A stretch of DNA of 64,000 nucleotides. It comes from Phycicoccus sp. Soil802 (GTDB lineage Bacteria > Actinomycetota > Actinomycetes > Actinomycetales > Dermatophilaceae). Both the position numbers and the translations under genes were made by a program. Below are positions 25,278-34,051 of this stretch, piece after piece. The stretch spans positions 599,778 through 663,777 of the forward strand of contig NZ_LMSS01000002.1 of assembly GCF_001429605.1 (NCBI RefSeq). Reading direction: 5' to 3'. The notes under the pieces are model-generated. The model was not told the origin of the DNA. It made no database searches and saw only the letters and a program-made list of their open reading frames with translations. How positions within the stretch are numbered: position 1 is the first letter of the stretch; each line of letters starts with the position of its first letter.

Positions 25278-26021
25278 TCAGGCCGGCGGCGCCGCGGCCA
25301 CCTGGTCGGCGAGGAGGACGGCGACCCGTCGCTGGTCCCGGGTCGGGCGCGCCACGTGCGAGGCGCTCGTGAGCTCGAAGTAGCCGCGCGGCGCGGGCCC
25401 CGCGTGCACGGGCAGGAGGACCACGCGGTCGACCGGGAGCCCGGAGCGCTCGACGTCGAGCGACGTGCCCCCGCGGGTGACCGAGCCGTCGCGCTCGAGG
25501 ACGGGTCCGCCGGGGAGCCGGGCACTGGCCACGAAGTCACAGCGGTCGAGGTCGAGCACCTCCCGGATGCGCGCGGCCACCGAGGTCGTCACCCTCGCCA
25601 GGTCGCCGTCCCGCGCCACGGACTCGGCCGTGGCCATGACGCCGTCGAGATAGCCCCGCTGACGTCCGACGTCGGCCCGCTGCCGCTGACCCCAGAGGGC
25701 CAGCTCGGTGACGGCGACCCCCACGACCAGCAGCAGCAGCGCCACCTCGACGTCCTCGGCGCTGTCGATGGCCAGGCTCCGATACGGCTGGGTGAGGAAG
25801 AAGTCGAAACCCACCGCACCCGAGACTGCTGCGACCAGGCCGGCGGCGCGGATCCCGGTCGCCGCGGCAGCGACGATGACGAGGACGAGACCCACCGCGG
25901 CGCTCGCATCGGGCACCCTGTCGTCGGCTGCACCGATCGCCGCGCAGAGGACGAGCGGGGCGACGGCGGCAGCCGTGACGACCCAGGGGCGACGTCGGGA
26001 CGCAAGCTGGTCGATCTGCAT
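25278..26021 (-). CDS. DUF4118 membrane protein resembling the KdpD sensor region
   Basis: A 247-residue membrane protein. Four hydrophobic helices (about residues 12-105) include FDFFLTQPYRSLAI, which matches NWFFTEPVNTLTI in the true KdpD of this window; a GAF-like domain follows (about 120-247). There is no histidine kinase or KdpD nucleotide-binding part. It lies divergent to kdpFABC and may bind or sense the same signal. ATG 26021 is the preferred start; a TTG at 26057 is possible but would overlap the GTCAAG sites. A regulatory role in potassium or turgor sensing is inference. Confidence 0.72.
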   Translation of the reverse strand: MQIDQLASRRRPWVVTAAAVAPLVLCAAIGAADDRVPDASAAVGLVLVIVAAAATGIRAAGLVAAVSGAVGFDFFLTQPYRSLAIDSAEDVEVALLLLVVGVAVTELALWGQRQRADVGRQRGYLDGVMATAESVARDGDLARVTTSVAARIREVLDLDRCDFVASARLPGGPVLERDGSVTRGGTSLDVERSGLPVDRVVLLPVHAGPAPRGYFELTSASHVARPTRDQRRVAVLLADQVAAAPPA

Positions 26022-26086
26022 CTCTGCATCACGCCTCGCGCCACGGGCCCCGGTCAAGATCCTTGACGCGATCTGAACGCCGCGCC

Positions 26087-26124
26087 GTCAAGATCGCGTC
26101 AAGGGTCGTCAGGGGCCCGTCAAG
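26087..26124 (+). promoter_or_regulatory. Phased GTCA(A)G repeats, probable KdpE operator
   Basis: Four direct repeats start at 26087, 26098, 26108 and 26119 (GTCAAG, GTCAAG, GTCAGG, GTCAAG), spaced 11, 10 and 11 bp, so all face one side of the helix. A further GTCAAG with inverted partner CTTGAC lies at 26053-26067. Tandem direct repeats are typical for OmpR-family response regulators; KdpE, encoded downstream, is the likely binder. Confidence 0.65.
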
Positions 26125-26163
26125 GGAGTGCCTGCGCTTCGACGGAAGTCGTTGACTGACAAC

Positions 26164-26250
26164 GTGATCGAAAACCTCGTGGCCGCAGTCCTCGGCCTCG
26201 CGCTGCTGGGATACCTCGTCTACGCACTTGTCCGCCCGGAGCGGTTCTGA
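26164..26250 (+). CDS. kdpF: Potassium-transporting ATPase subunit KdpF
   Basis: A 28-residue single-helix membrane peptide, starting at GTG 26164 and reading VIENLVAAVLGLALLGYLVYALV followed by RPERF. Size and pattern are typical of KdpF, which stabilises the KdpABC complex. It is too short for routine gene calls. Its stop TGA overlaps the ATG of kdpA (TGATG), so the two are translationally coupled. Confidence 0.88.
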   Translation: MIENLVAAVLGLALLGYLVYALVRPERF

Positions 26251-27899
26251 TGTCGGACGACCTCAGCGGTCTGCTGACGATCGGCCTCCTGGTCCTGCTC
26301 CTCGCGATGAGCTACCACCCGCTCGGGGCGTGGATGGCGAAGGTGTTCACCGACCCTCGGCACTGGCCCGTCGAAAGGGTCGTCTACCGCCTCGTGCGCG
26401 TGGACCCTGACTCGGAACAGGGCTGGCGCGCGTATGCCGCCAGCGTGCTGGCCTTCTCGGCCGTCGGGGTCGTGGCGCTGTTCGGCCTGGTCGTCGGGCA
26501 GACCCACCTGCCGGGCCGGCAGGGCTCGGACGGGATGGGGCTGACGACGGCGGTCAACACGGCGATCTCGTTCGTGACCAACACCAACTGGCAGTCGTAT
26601 GCCGGTGAGGTGGGGGCGAGCCCGGTCCTCCAGACCGTGGGCCTGACCGTCCAGAACTTCGTGTCAGCGGCGGTGGGACTGGCCGTGGCCGTCGCCCTGG
26701 TCCGCGCCCTGGCTCGCCGGTCGGCCGCGGCCATCGGGAACTTCTGGGTCGACCTGGTCCGCGGGATCGTGCGGATCCTCGTGCCGGCCTCCGTCGCCGC
26801 GGCGGTCCTGCTCCTGGTCGGTGGCGTCGTGCAGAACCTCCAGGGTCCCACCGTCATCCACTCCCTGTCGGGGGCCGACCAGGTGATCCGTGGCGGCCTG
26901 GTGGCCTCGCAGGAGGCCATCAAGGAGCTCGGCACGAACGGCGGTGGCTACTTCAACGCCAACTCCGCCCACCCCTTCGAGAACCCGAACCCGCTCACCA
27001 ACGTCTTCGAGATCTTCCTGATGCTCGTCATCCCGTTCGCCCTGACCCGCACCTACGGCCTGATGGTCGGCGACCGTCGGCAGGGCTGGGCGCTCGGCGG
27101 CTTCGCGGCGCTGCTGTGGGCCGGCGGAGTGGCTGTGACCAGCTGGGCGGAGGTGTCCGCCTCGGGAGGGCTGACCGGCTCGATGGAGGGCAAGGAGCAG
27201 CGCTTCGGCGTCTGGGGCTCGAGCATCTTCGCCGCCTCGACGACGGGCACCTCCACCGGCGCGGTGAACTCGATGCACGAGAGCTTCAGCCCGCTCGGTG
27301 GTGGGACGGTGCTGGCCAACATGGTCCTCGGCGAGGTGTCACCGGGCGGCGTGGGCTCCGGGCTCTACGGCATCGTCGTCGTCGCCCTGCTCGCCGTCTT
27401 CGTCGCAGGCCTGATGGTGGGTCGGACACCCGAGTACCTCGGGAAGACGATCGGCCGTCGCGAGGTGACCTGCGCGGCCCTCTACGTCCTCGTCATGCCC
27501 GTCCTGGTCCTGGTGTCCACCGGCAGCTCACTCGCCAGCGACGGACCCCGGTCCGCGATGCTCGCCACCGGACCGCACGGGCTGACCGAGGTGCTGTACG
27601 CCTATGCCTCTGCGGCGAACAACAACGGCAGCGCCTTCGCCGGCCTGACCGCCGACAACCCTTGGTACAACCTGACCCTGGCGGTGTGCATGCTCCTCGG
27701 CCGGTTCGTCCCGATGCTGCTGGTGCTGCGGCTCGCGGGGCATCTCGCCGAGCAGCCCACCCGACCTGCCACGGTCGGGACGATGCCCACCCACACCCCG
27801 CTCTTCGTCGGTCTCGCCACCGGCATCGCCCTGGTCGTGGCCGGGCTCACCTTCTTCCCGGCACTTGCCCTCGGTCCCGTCGCGGAGGCACTGTCATGA
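26250..27899 (+). CDS. kdpA: Potassium-transporting ATPase potassium-binding subunit KdpA
   Basis: A 549-residue polytopic membrane subunit that selects and passes K+ in the high-affinity Kdp pump. Selectivity-filter-like motifs can be seen: [48 protein letters not shown] and [10 protein letters not shown]. The length is normal (about 550-560). It overlaps kdpF at its start and kdpB at its end (ATGA). The gene is probably induced by potassium limitation through KdpDE. Confidence 0.97.
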   Translation: MSDDLSGLLTIGLLVLLLAMSYHPLGAWMAKVFTDPRHWPVERVVYRLVRVDPDSEQGWRAYAASVLAFSAVGVVALFGLVVGQTHLPGRQGSDGMGLTTAVNTAISFVTNTNWQSYAGEVGASPVLQTVGLTVQNFVSAAVGLAVAVALVRALARRSAAAIGNFWVDLVRGIVRILVPASVAAAVLLLVGGVVQNLQGPTVIHSLSGADQVIRGGLVASQEAIKELGTNGGGYFNANSAHPFENPNPLTNVFEIFLMLVIPFALTRTYGLMVGDRRQGWALGGFAALLWAGGVAVTSWAEVSASGGLTGSMEGKEQRFGVWGSSIFAASTTGTSTGAVNSMHESFSPLGGGTVLANMVLGEVSPGGVGSGLYGIVVVALLAVFVAGLMVGRTPEYLGKTIGRREVTCAALYVLVMPVLVLVSTGSSLASDGPRSAMLATGPHGLTEVLYAYASAANNNGSAFAGLTADNPWYNLTLAVCMLLGRFVPMLLVLRLAGHLAEQPTRPATVGTMPTHTPLFVGLATGIALVVAGLTFFPALALGPVAEALS

Positions 27900-29920
27900 C
27901 CCGATCGCTGCTGCCCGTCGTCCCGCAGGCGTTCGCCAAGCTCGACCCCCGACACGTCTACCGCTCCCCGGTCATCTTCGTGGTCTGGGTGGGGTCGGCC
28001 CTGACCACCGGTCTGGCCCTGGCCGACCCCGGTGTCTTCAGCTGGTCCGTGGCCGGGTGGCTCTGGCTGACGGTGCTCTTCGCCAACGCCGCTGAGGCCG
28101 TCGCGGAAGGCCGGGGAAAGGCGCAGGCGGCCAGTCTCCGAGCGGCCAAGCGCGAGACGATGGCCCGTCGCCTGCGCCCGGACGGCGCCGAGGAGTCGGT
28201 GCCCGGGAGCGAGCTGACCATCGGCGACACCGTGGTGGTCGAGGCCGGCCAGGTGGTGCCGGGTGACGGCGAGGTCGTCGACGGCGTCGCCACCGTGGAC
28301 GAGTCCGCCATCACCGGCGAGTCCGCACCCGTCATCCGTGAGTCGGGCGGCGACCGGAGCGCGGTCACGGGTGGCACGACGGTGCTGTCCGACCGCATCG
28401 TCGTCCGGATCACGACCAAGCCGGGCGAGAGCTTCATCGACCGGATGATCGCCCTCGTCGAAGGTGCCCAACGGCAGAAGACGCCCAACGAGATCGCCCT
28501 GACGATCCTGCTCACCACGTTGACGATCGTCTTCCTCGTGACCGTGATGGCCATCCAGCCGCTGGCCGTCTACTCCGGCCACGGGCAGCCGGTGGTGGTC
28601 CTCGTCGCCCTCCTCGTCTGCCTCATCCCGACGACCATCGGCGGGCTGCTCTCCGCGATCGGTATCGCGGGCATGGACCGCCTGGTGCAGCGCAACGTCC
28701 TGGCCATGTCGGGGCGCGCCGTCGAGGCAGCTGGCGACGTCTCGACGCTCCTGCTGGACAAGACCGGCACGATCACCTTCGGCAACCGTCGCGCCACCGA
28801 GCTCCTCTCGCTCGGTGGCGGGACGAAGCACGAGCTGCCCGACGCGGCATACCTGTCGTCGCTGGCCGACTCCACGCCCGAGGGGAGGTCGATCGTGGAC
28901 CTCGCCACCGCCGAGTACGCCGTCAACGGCGGCCGCTCCGCCCAGGTGCTCGTGCGCGACGGCGCGGAGTTCGTCGAGTTCAGCGCCACGACGCGCATGT
29001 CAGGGGTGGACCTGCCGGACGGGACCCACATCCGCAAGGGTGCGACGTCGGCCGTGCGTCGCTGGGTGGAGGAGTCCGGGGGTGCCGTGCCGGACCGCGT
29101 GCGGGTGCTCGTCGACGACATCAGCAGCTGCGGCGGCACGCCGCTCGTGGTGGCCCGCCAGGACGGCTCGACCCCGGCTCGTGCGTTGGGTGTCGTCCAC
29201 CTCAAGGACGTGGTGAAGCCAGGCATGCGTGAACGGTTCGATGTCATGCGTGCCATGGGAATTCGCACCGTGATGATCACCGGGGACAACGCCCTCACCG
29301 CCGCCTCGATCGCCAAGGAGGCAGGAGTCGACGACTTCCTCGCGGAGGCGACCCCGGAGGACAAGATGCGCCTCATCAGGAAGGAGCAGGAGGGCGGGCG
29401 CCTCGTCGCGATGACCGGTGACGGCACCAACGACGCCCCGGCGCTCGCGCAGGCCGACGTCGGCGTGGCGATGAACTCCGGCACCTCGGCGGCCAAGGAG
29501 GCGGGCAACATGGTCGACCTCGACTCCGACCCGACCAAGCTGATCGAGGTCGTCGAGATCGGCAAGCAGCTGTTGATCACCCGCGGGGCCCTGACGACCT
29601 TCTCGATCGCCAACGACATCGCCAAGTACTTCGCGATCATCCCGGCGATGTTCATCTCGCTCTTCCCCGGCCTGGGTGCCCTCAACGTCATGCGCCTGTC
29701 GTCACCGGAGTCGGCCATGCTGTCGGCGGTCATCTTCAACGCCTTGATCATCCTTGCGCTGATCCCATTGGCACTCAAGGGAGTTCGCTACCGACCCTCC
29801 AGCGCCGCGCAGCTGTTGCGTCGCAACCTGCTCGTCTACGGCCTGGGCGGCGTCATCGCCCCGTTCATCGGCATCAAGCTCCTCGACCTCGGTGTCTCCC
29901 TCCTCCCCGGATTGGCCTGA
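27896..29920 (+). CDS. kdpB: Potassium-transporting ATPase ATP-binding subunit KdpB
   Basis: A 674-residue P-type ATPase that energises Kdp. The phosphorylated Asp is in DKTGT (residue 288). TGES is in the actuator domain ([13 protein letters not shown]), KGA motif (IRKGATSAV) in the nucleotide domain, and [21 protein letters not shown] the hinge. Eight or so membrane helices are visible. ATG 27896 overlaps the kdpA stop by four bases. All catalytic residues are present, so the pump should be active. Confidence 0.97.
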   Translation: MTRSLLPVVPQAFAKLDPRHVYRSPVIFVVWVGSALTTGLALADPGVFSWSVAGWLWLTVLFANAAEAVAEGRGKAQAASLRAAKRETMARRLRPDGAEESVPGSELTIGDTVVVEAGQVVPGDGEVVDGVATVDESAITGESAPVIRESGGDRSAVTGGTTVLSDRIVVRITTKPGESFIDRMIALVEGAQRQKTPNEIALTILLTTLTIVFLVTVMAIQPLAVYSGHGQPVVVLVALLVCLIPTTIGGLLSAIGIAGMDRLVQRNVLAMSGRAVEAAGDVSTLLLDKTGTITFGNRRATELLSLGGGTKHELPDAAYLSSLADSTPEGRSIVDLATAEYAVNGGRSAQVLVRDGAEFVEFSATTRMSGVDLPDGTHIRKGATSAVRRWVEESGGAVPDRVRVLVDDISSCGGTPLVVARQDGSTPARALGVVHLKDVVKPGMRERFDVMRAMGIRTVMITGDNALTAASIAKEAGVDDFLAEATPEDKMRLIRKEQEGGRLVAMTGDGTNDAPALAQADVGVAMNSGTSAAKEAGNMVDLDSDPTKLIEVVEIGKQLLITRGALTTFSIANDIAKYFAIIPAMFISLFPGLGALNVMRLSSPESAMLSAVIFNALIILALIPLALKGVRYRPSSAAQLLRRNLLVYGLGGVIAPFIGIKLLDLGVSLLPGLA

Positions 29921-29924
29921 TCAG

Positions 29925-30491
29925 ATGTCCTCACCACGCCAGCTCGTCGCGTCCCTGCGGATGCTGCTCGTCCTCACCGTGCTCCTGGGCGTGCTCTACC
30001 CGGCCGTGGTCTGGGGCGTCGGGCGAGTCGGGCTGTCCGACCGCGCGGACGGTTCCCTGGTCAGCCGGGACGGCGTGGTGGTCGGCTCGAGCCTCCTCGG
30101 CCAGGATTTCAGGGGCCCGCAGTGGTTCCACGGGCGCCCCTCCGTGAGCGCGTATGCCGGTGCCGTCAGTGGTGGTTCGAACCTCGCCGCGACGTCGCAA
30201 GCCCAGGTCGAGGCCGTGCGCGAACGTCAGGCCGCGTGGGCCGGAGTGGGTGAGGGGGCTGCGCCGCCGGACGCCCTGAGCGCCTCGGGCAGCGGCCTCG
30301 ACCCCCACGTGTCGCCGGCCAACGCGATCGCGCAGGTGCCCCGGGTGGCAGCCGCCAACGGGCTGAGCGACGCCGTCGTGCGGCGGCTGGTCGACGCCCA
30401 CACCGAAGGACGCTCGCTGGGCTTCCTCGGTGAGCCACGGGTCAACGTGCTCGAGCTCAACCTCGCGCTCGAGGACGAGACGCAGCGATGA
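29925..30491 (+). CDS. kdpC: Potassium-transporting ATPase subunit KdpC
   Basis: A 188-residue subunit with one N-terminal membrane helix (LRMLLVLTVLLGVLYPAVVWGVG) and an extracytoplasmic domain containing the family motifs SLLGQDFRGPQWFHGRPS, SGGSNLAATS, and ASGSGLDPHVSPANA. It raises the affinity of the pump. The start ATG 29925 follows the kdpB stop by four bases, in the same operon. Confidence 0.96.
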   Translation: MSSPRQLVASLRMLLVLTVLLGVLYPAVVWGVGRVGLSDRADGSLVSRDGVVVGSSLLGQDFRGPQWFHGRPSVSAYAGAVSGGSNLAATSQAQVEAVRERQAAWAGVGEGAAPPDALSASGSGLDPHVSPANAIAQVPRVAAANGLSDAVVRRLVDAHTEGRSLGFLGEPRVNVLELNLALEDETQR

Positions 30492-30537
30492 GCCGCCCGA
30501 CCGGTGCCGGCCGAGTGCGAGGGACGACAATCGGCTC

Positions 30538-33081
30538 ATGAGCAGGGGAGTGCTGCGGGTCTACCTCGGCGCCGCGCCAGGCGTCGGCAAGACCGTCGCC
30601 ATGCTCTCGGAGGCCCGGCGCAGGAGCGAACGCGGCACCGACGTGGTGATCGGCGTCTGCGAGAGCCACGGCCGGGCGTTCACCGCGGGTCTCATGGAAG
30701 GGGTCGAGCGGATCCCCCTGCGCGCGGTGTCGCACCGCGGCAGTGCCCTCGAGGAGCTGGACGTCGCAGCGGTCCTGGCCCGGCGACCGGAGGTCGTGCT
30801 CGTCGACGAGCTCGCCCACACCAATGCCCCGGGGAGCCCCCACGCCAAGCGCTGGGAGGACGTCGAGGAGCTCCTGGTCGCGGGCATCGACGTGATCTCC
30901 ACGGTCAACGTCCAGCACCTCGAGTCACTGAACGACGTCGTCGAAGCCATCACGGGCGTCCGGCAGCAGGAGACGGTCCCTGATGACGTGGTCCGGTCGG
31001 CTGACCAGATCGAGCTCGTTGACATGTCTCCGCAGGCCCTGCGCCGCCGCCTCGCCCACGGCAACGTCTATGCCGCCGCGCAGGTCGACGCCGCGCTGGC
31101 CAACTACTTCCGCGAGGGAAACCTGTCCGCGTTGCGCGAGCTCTCCCTCCTGTGGGTGGCGGACCGCGTGGAGGAGGGGCTCGACCGCTACCGGGCCGAC
31201 CACGAGATCACCGAGCTGTGGCCGACCCGGGAGCGCGTCGTCGTCGCGCTCACCGGTGGACAGGAGGGCCGGACGCTCCTGCGTCGCGGCGCCCAGATCG
31301 CCTCGAGGGCCGGCGGCGAGCTGCTCGCCGTCTACGTCACCCCTCCCGACGGCCTGGTCGACGCCAAGCTCGAGGGTCTCGCCGACCTGCGCCAGCTCAC
31401 CGTCGAGCTCGGGGGCACCTTCCACACCATCAAGGGCGAGGACATCGCGGCCGCCCTCCTCGAGTTCGCCAGGGGTGTCTCCGCGCGGCAGGTGGTCATC
31501 GGCGCCTCACGTCGCCGACGCTGGCAGGAGCTGCTGTCCACCGGTGTCGGTCAGCGGGTGGTGGAGGGCTCGGGCGACATCGACGTGCACCTGGTCACGC
31601 ACGAGCTGACCCGCACGGTGCGCGCGCCGTTGCGGTTCGGCCCGGCTCTCGGCGCGCGGCGTTCGGCGCTCGGCTGGGCGCTGGCGGTGCTCGGCACAGG
31701 CGCACTGGCCGGCATACTCCGGGCCACGCCCGGGTGGCACGACCTGCCCCTGGAGGTGCTCCTCTTCCTCCTGGTCACGGTCGTCACCGCCCTCGTCGGT
31801 GGGCTGTGGCCCGCGCTGGCCTCGGCGGTCCTCGGGAGCCTGGCCATCAACTGGTTCTTCACCGAGCCGGTCAACACGCTCACGATCAGCGACCCCCAGA
31901 ACCTCGTCGCGCTGCTCGTCTTCGTCGTCGTCGCCGCGGCCGTCTCGTCGGTCGTGCACGTCAGCGAGCGGAGGGCGGCAGCGGCCGGCTCTGCCCGGCG
32001 CGAGGCCGACGCGCTCGCGGCCACGGCGGAGACCCTCCTGGGTGAACGCGACCCGATGCCTGCCCTCCTGCGCCAGGCGGTCGAGTTCTTCGCGGTCGAC
32101 GCCGCAGCAGTCCTCTCGCGCGACGACGTGCGCTCGCCGTGGACCGTGGTGGCGGCGACCGAGGGCTTCGACCTGACGACTGTGGCGACGGCCTCGGTGC
32201 GGGCCCCGGTGGACGACACGCGGGTGCTGGTGCTCACCGGTCGGACCCTCTCGGGGGCAGACCGGCGCCTGGTGTCCGCGTTCGCCTCGCGGGCCGGGGC
32301 GATCCTCCACCGCGACGAGCTCGTGGAGCTGGCCAGGGAGGCCAAGGTGCTCGCCAAGGACAACCGCGCCCGGACCGCCCTGCTCGCAGCCGTCTCGCAC
32401 GACCTGCGCACCCCGTTGGCGAGCATCAAGGCAGCAGCATCGAGCCTGCGGCAACCCGACGTCGTCTTCAGCCAGGACGACCGGGCGGACCTGCTCGAGA
32501 CCATCGAGGAGTCGACCGACCGGCTGACCGGGCTGGTCGCCAACCTCCTCGACATGTCACGGCTGCAGAGCGGCTCGGTGGTGCCGAGGCTGGGCGCGGT
32601 CGACGTCGAGGGTGCTGTCGCGGTCGCCTCCGCACCGCTCCTCGGTGCCGACCGCGTGCGGATCAGCATGGACGCCACCCTGCCCCCTGCCGAGGCCGAC
32701 GCCGGCCTGCTCGACCGAGTGCTGGCCAACGTCCTCGAGAACGCCCTCAAGCACTCCGGCGCAGAGGTCGTCGTGCAGGCCGCAGCCACCGGCAGCCGGG
32801 TGCAGGTGCGTGTCGTCGACCGGGGGAGGGGCGTGCCCGAGGGCGCGAAGGAGACGATCTTCGCGCCGTTCCAACGGTTCGGTGACACTCCTCGCGGCAC
32901 TGGCGTGGGTCTGGGGCTGGCGGTGGCCCGGGGCCTGGTGGAGGCGATGGGTGGGTCGATCGTCGCCGAGGACACCCCGGGCGGAGGGCTCACCGTGGTG
33001 ATCGAGCTCGTGCGCCACGGCCACGGTGTCGCGGCGCAGGACGGTGGCCCGACCGGCGCCACTGCGAGGATGGCGCCGTGA
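30538..33081 (+). CDS. kdpD: Sensor histidine kinase KdpD
   Basis: An 847-residue turgor/K+ sensor. The N-terminal KdpD domain has the Walker A motif GAAPGVGKT (about residues 11-19) and VLVDELAHTN; a universal stress protein-like domain follows (about 225-360); then four membrane helices (about 375-480), a GAF domain, and the kinase core with His621 in AVSHDLRTPLASIK and the N-box NVLENALKHSG. ATG 30538 is preceded at six bases by GACAAT, so besides readthrough from kdpC it may have its own leaderless promoter. It phosphorylates KdpE. Confidence 0.96.
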   Translation: MSRGVLRVYLGAAPGVGKTVAMLSEARRRSERGTDVVIGVCESHGRAFTAGLMEGVERIPLRAVSHRGSALEELDVAAVLARRPEVVLVDELAHTNAPGSPHAKRWEDVEELLVAGIDVISTVNVQHLESLNDVVEAITGVRQQETVPDDVVRSADQIELVDMSPQALRRRLAHGNVYAAAQVDAALANYFREGNLSALRELSLLWVADRVEEGLDRYRADHEITELWPTRERVVVALTGGQEGRTLLRRGAQIASRAGGELLAVYVTPPDGLVDAKLEGLADLRQLTVELGGTFHTIKGEDIAAALLEFARGVSARQVVIGASRRRRWQELLSTGVGQRVVEGSGDIDVHLVTHELTRTVRAPLRFGPALGARRSALGWALAVLGTGALAGILRATPGWHDLPLEVLLFLLVTVVTALVGGLWPALASAVLGSLAINWFFTEPVNTLTISDPQNLVALLVFVVVAAAVSSVVHVSERRAAAAGSARREADALAATAETLLGERDPMPALLRQAVEFFAVDAAAVLSRDDVRSPWTVVAATEGFDLTTVATASVRAPVDDTRVLVLTGRTLSGADRRLVSAFASRAGAILHRDELVELAREAKVLAKDNRARTALLAAVSHDLRTPLASIKAAASSLRQPDVVFSQDDRADLLETIEESTDRLTGLVANLLDMSRLQSGSVVPRLGAVDVEGAVAVASAPLLGADRVRISMDATLPPAEADAGLLDRVLANVLENALKHSGAEVVVQAAATGSRVQVRVVDRGRGVPEGAKETIFAPFQRFGDTPRGTGVGLGLAVARGLVEAMGGSIVAEDTPGGGLTVVIELVRHGHGVAAQDGGPTGATARMAP

Positions 33082-33767
33082 GCTCCATCCTCGTCGTCGA
33101 CGACGAACCCCACCTGGTGCGGACGCTCGCGATCAACCTCAGGGCGCGCGACTACACCGTCGAGACGGCGGGCGACGGGCGGACCGCCCTGCAGTCGTTC
33201 CACGACGCGCCCCCCGACCTGGTGGTCCTCGACCTCGGACTCCCTGACCTCGACGGGGTGGAGGTGCTGCGACGGGTCAGGCAGGTCTCGGACGTGCCGG
33301 TCATCGTGCTGTCCGCGCGCACCGACTCGGTGGACAAGGTGGAGGCCCTCGACCTGGGCGCAGACGACTACGTCACCAAGCCCTTCGCGATGGACGAGCT
33401 GCTGGCCCGGGTCCGGGTGGCGCTCCGGCGCCGGGCGGCGGACGGCGGGTCGTCGGTCGCGGCGGTGCGCACCCCGCACTTCACCCTCGACTTCGCCGAG
33501 CGGCGTGCCGTGGCGGCCGGCGCCGAGGTGCGGCTGACCCCCACCGAGTGGAGCCTCCTTGAGGTGCTGGCCCGGCGCCCGGGACACCTCGTGTCGCAGC
33601 GTGAGCTGCTCCGTGAGGTGTGGGGTCCCGGCTACGGCCGCGAGTCGAACTACCTACGGGTGTATGCCAACCAGCTCCGGCGCAAGCTCGAACCGGACCC
33701 TGCCGTCCCGCGGTACCTCGTGACCGAGCCGGGTCAGGGGTATCGGTTGGTCGTGTCGGCCGACTGA
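33078..33767 (+). CDS. kdpE: Response regulator KdpE (OmpR family)
   Basis: A 229-residue response regulator with an N-terminal receiver domain (acid pocket VVDDEPH, phosphorylated Asp in VVLDLGLPD, Lys in VTKPF) and a C-terminal winged helix (about residues 130-226; LTPTEWSLLEVLARRPGHLVSQRELLREVWG). The start GTG overlaps the kdpD stop (GTGA). The phased GTCAAG repeats before kdpF are the probable target. Confidence 0.96.
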   Translation: MSSILVVDDEPHLVRTLAINLRARDYTVETAGDGRTALQSFHDAPPDLVVLDLGLPDLDGVEVLRRVRQVSDVPVIVLSARTDSVDKVEALDLGADDYVTKPFAMDELLARVRVALRRRAADGGSSVAAVRTPHFTLDFAERRAVAAGAEVRLTPTEWSLLEVLARRPGHLVSQRELLREVWGPGYGRESNYLRVYANQLRRKLEPDPAVPRYLVTEPGQGYRLVVSAD

Positions 33768-34051
33768 CCTCGCGGGCTGCCCGGACGGGCTGCCCCTGCT
33801 GCCACTGGAACTCGTCGCAGGCAACCGAAGTCAAACGGTGCGAGGGGGTCGACTTTTCCGGCGCCCGATCTCCCCTATACCGCCGACCCCGATGGCATGC
33901 TGGTTCGGCTCTCCGAGGTGGTCTAGTCCGTTCGGTCAGTTGTGCGCAGGCCAAACGTGCCAAGTGGCCTCCGAGGTCTATCCAGCCTCCGTGTAGGCAC
34001 CCGTATGTTTCCGTTCATTCAAGTTTTCGTGTCGTGAGGAAAGGTGGCTCC

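Noticed and set aside
26053..26067. GTCAAG-ATC-CTTGAC as a TetR operator like that at 23553
   Set aside because: The bases resemble the TetR operator arms, but the setting with phased direct repeats before kdp fits a KdpE-type site better; cross-binding cannot be excluded.
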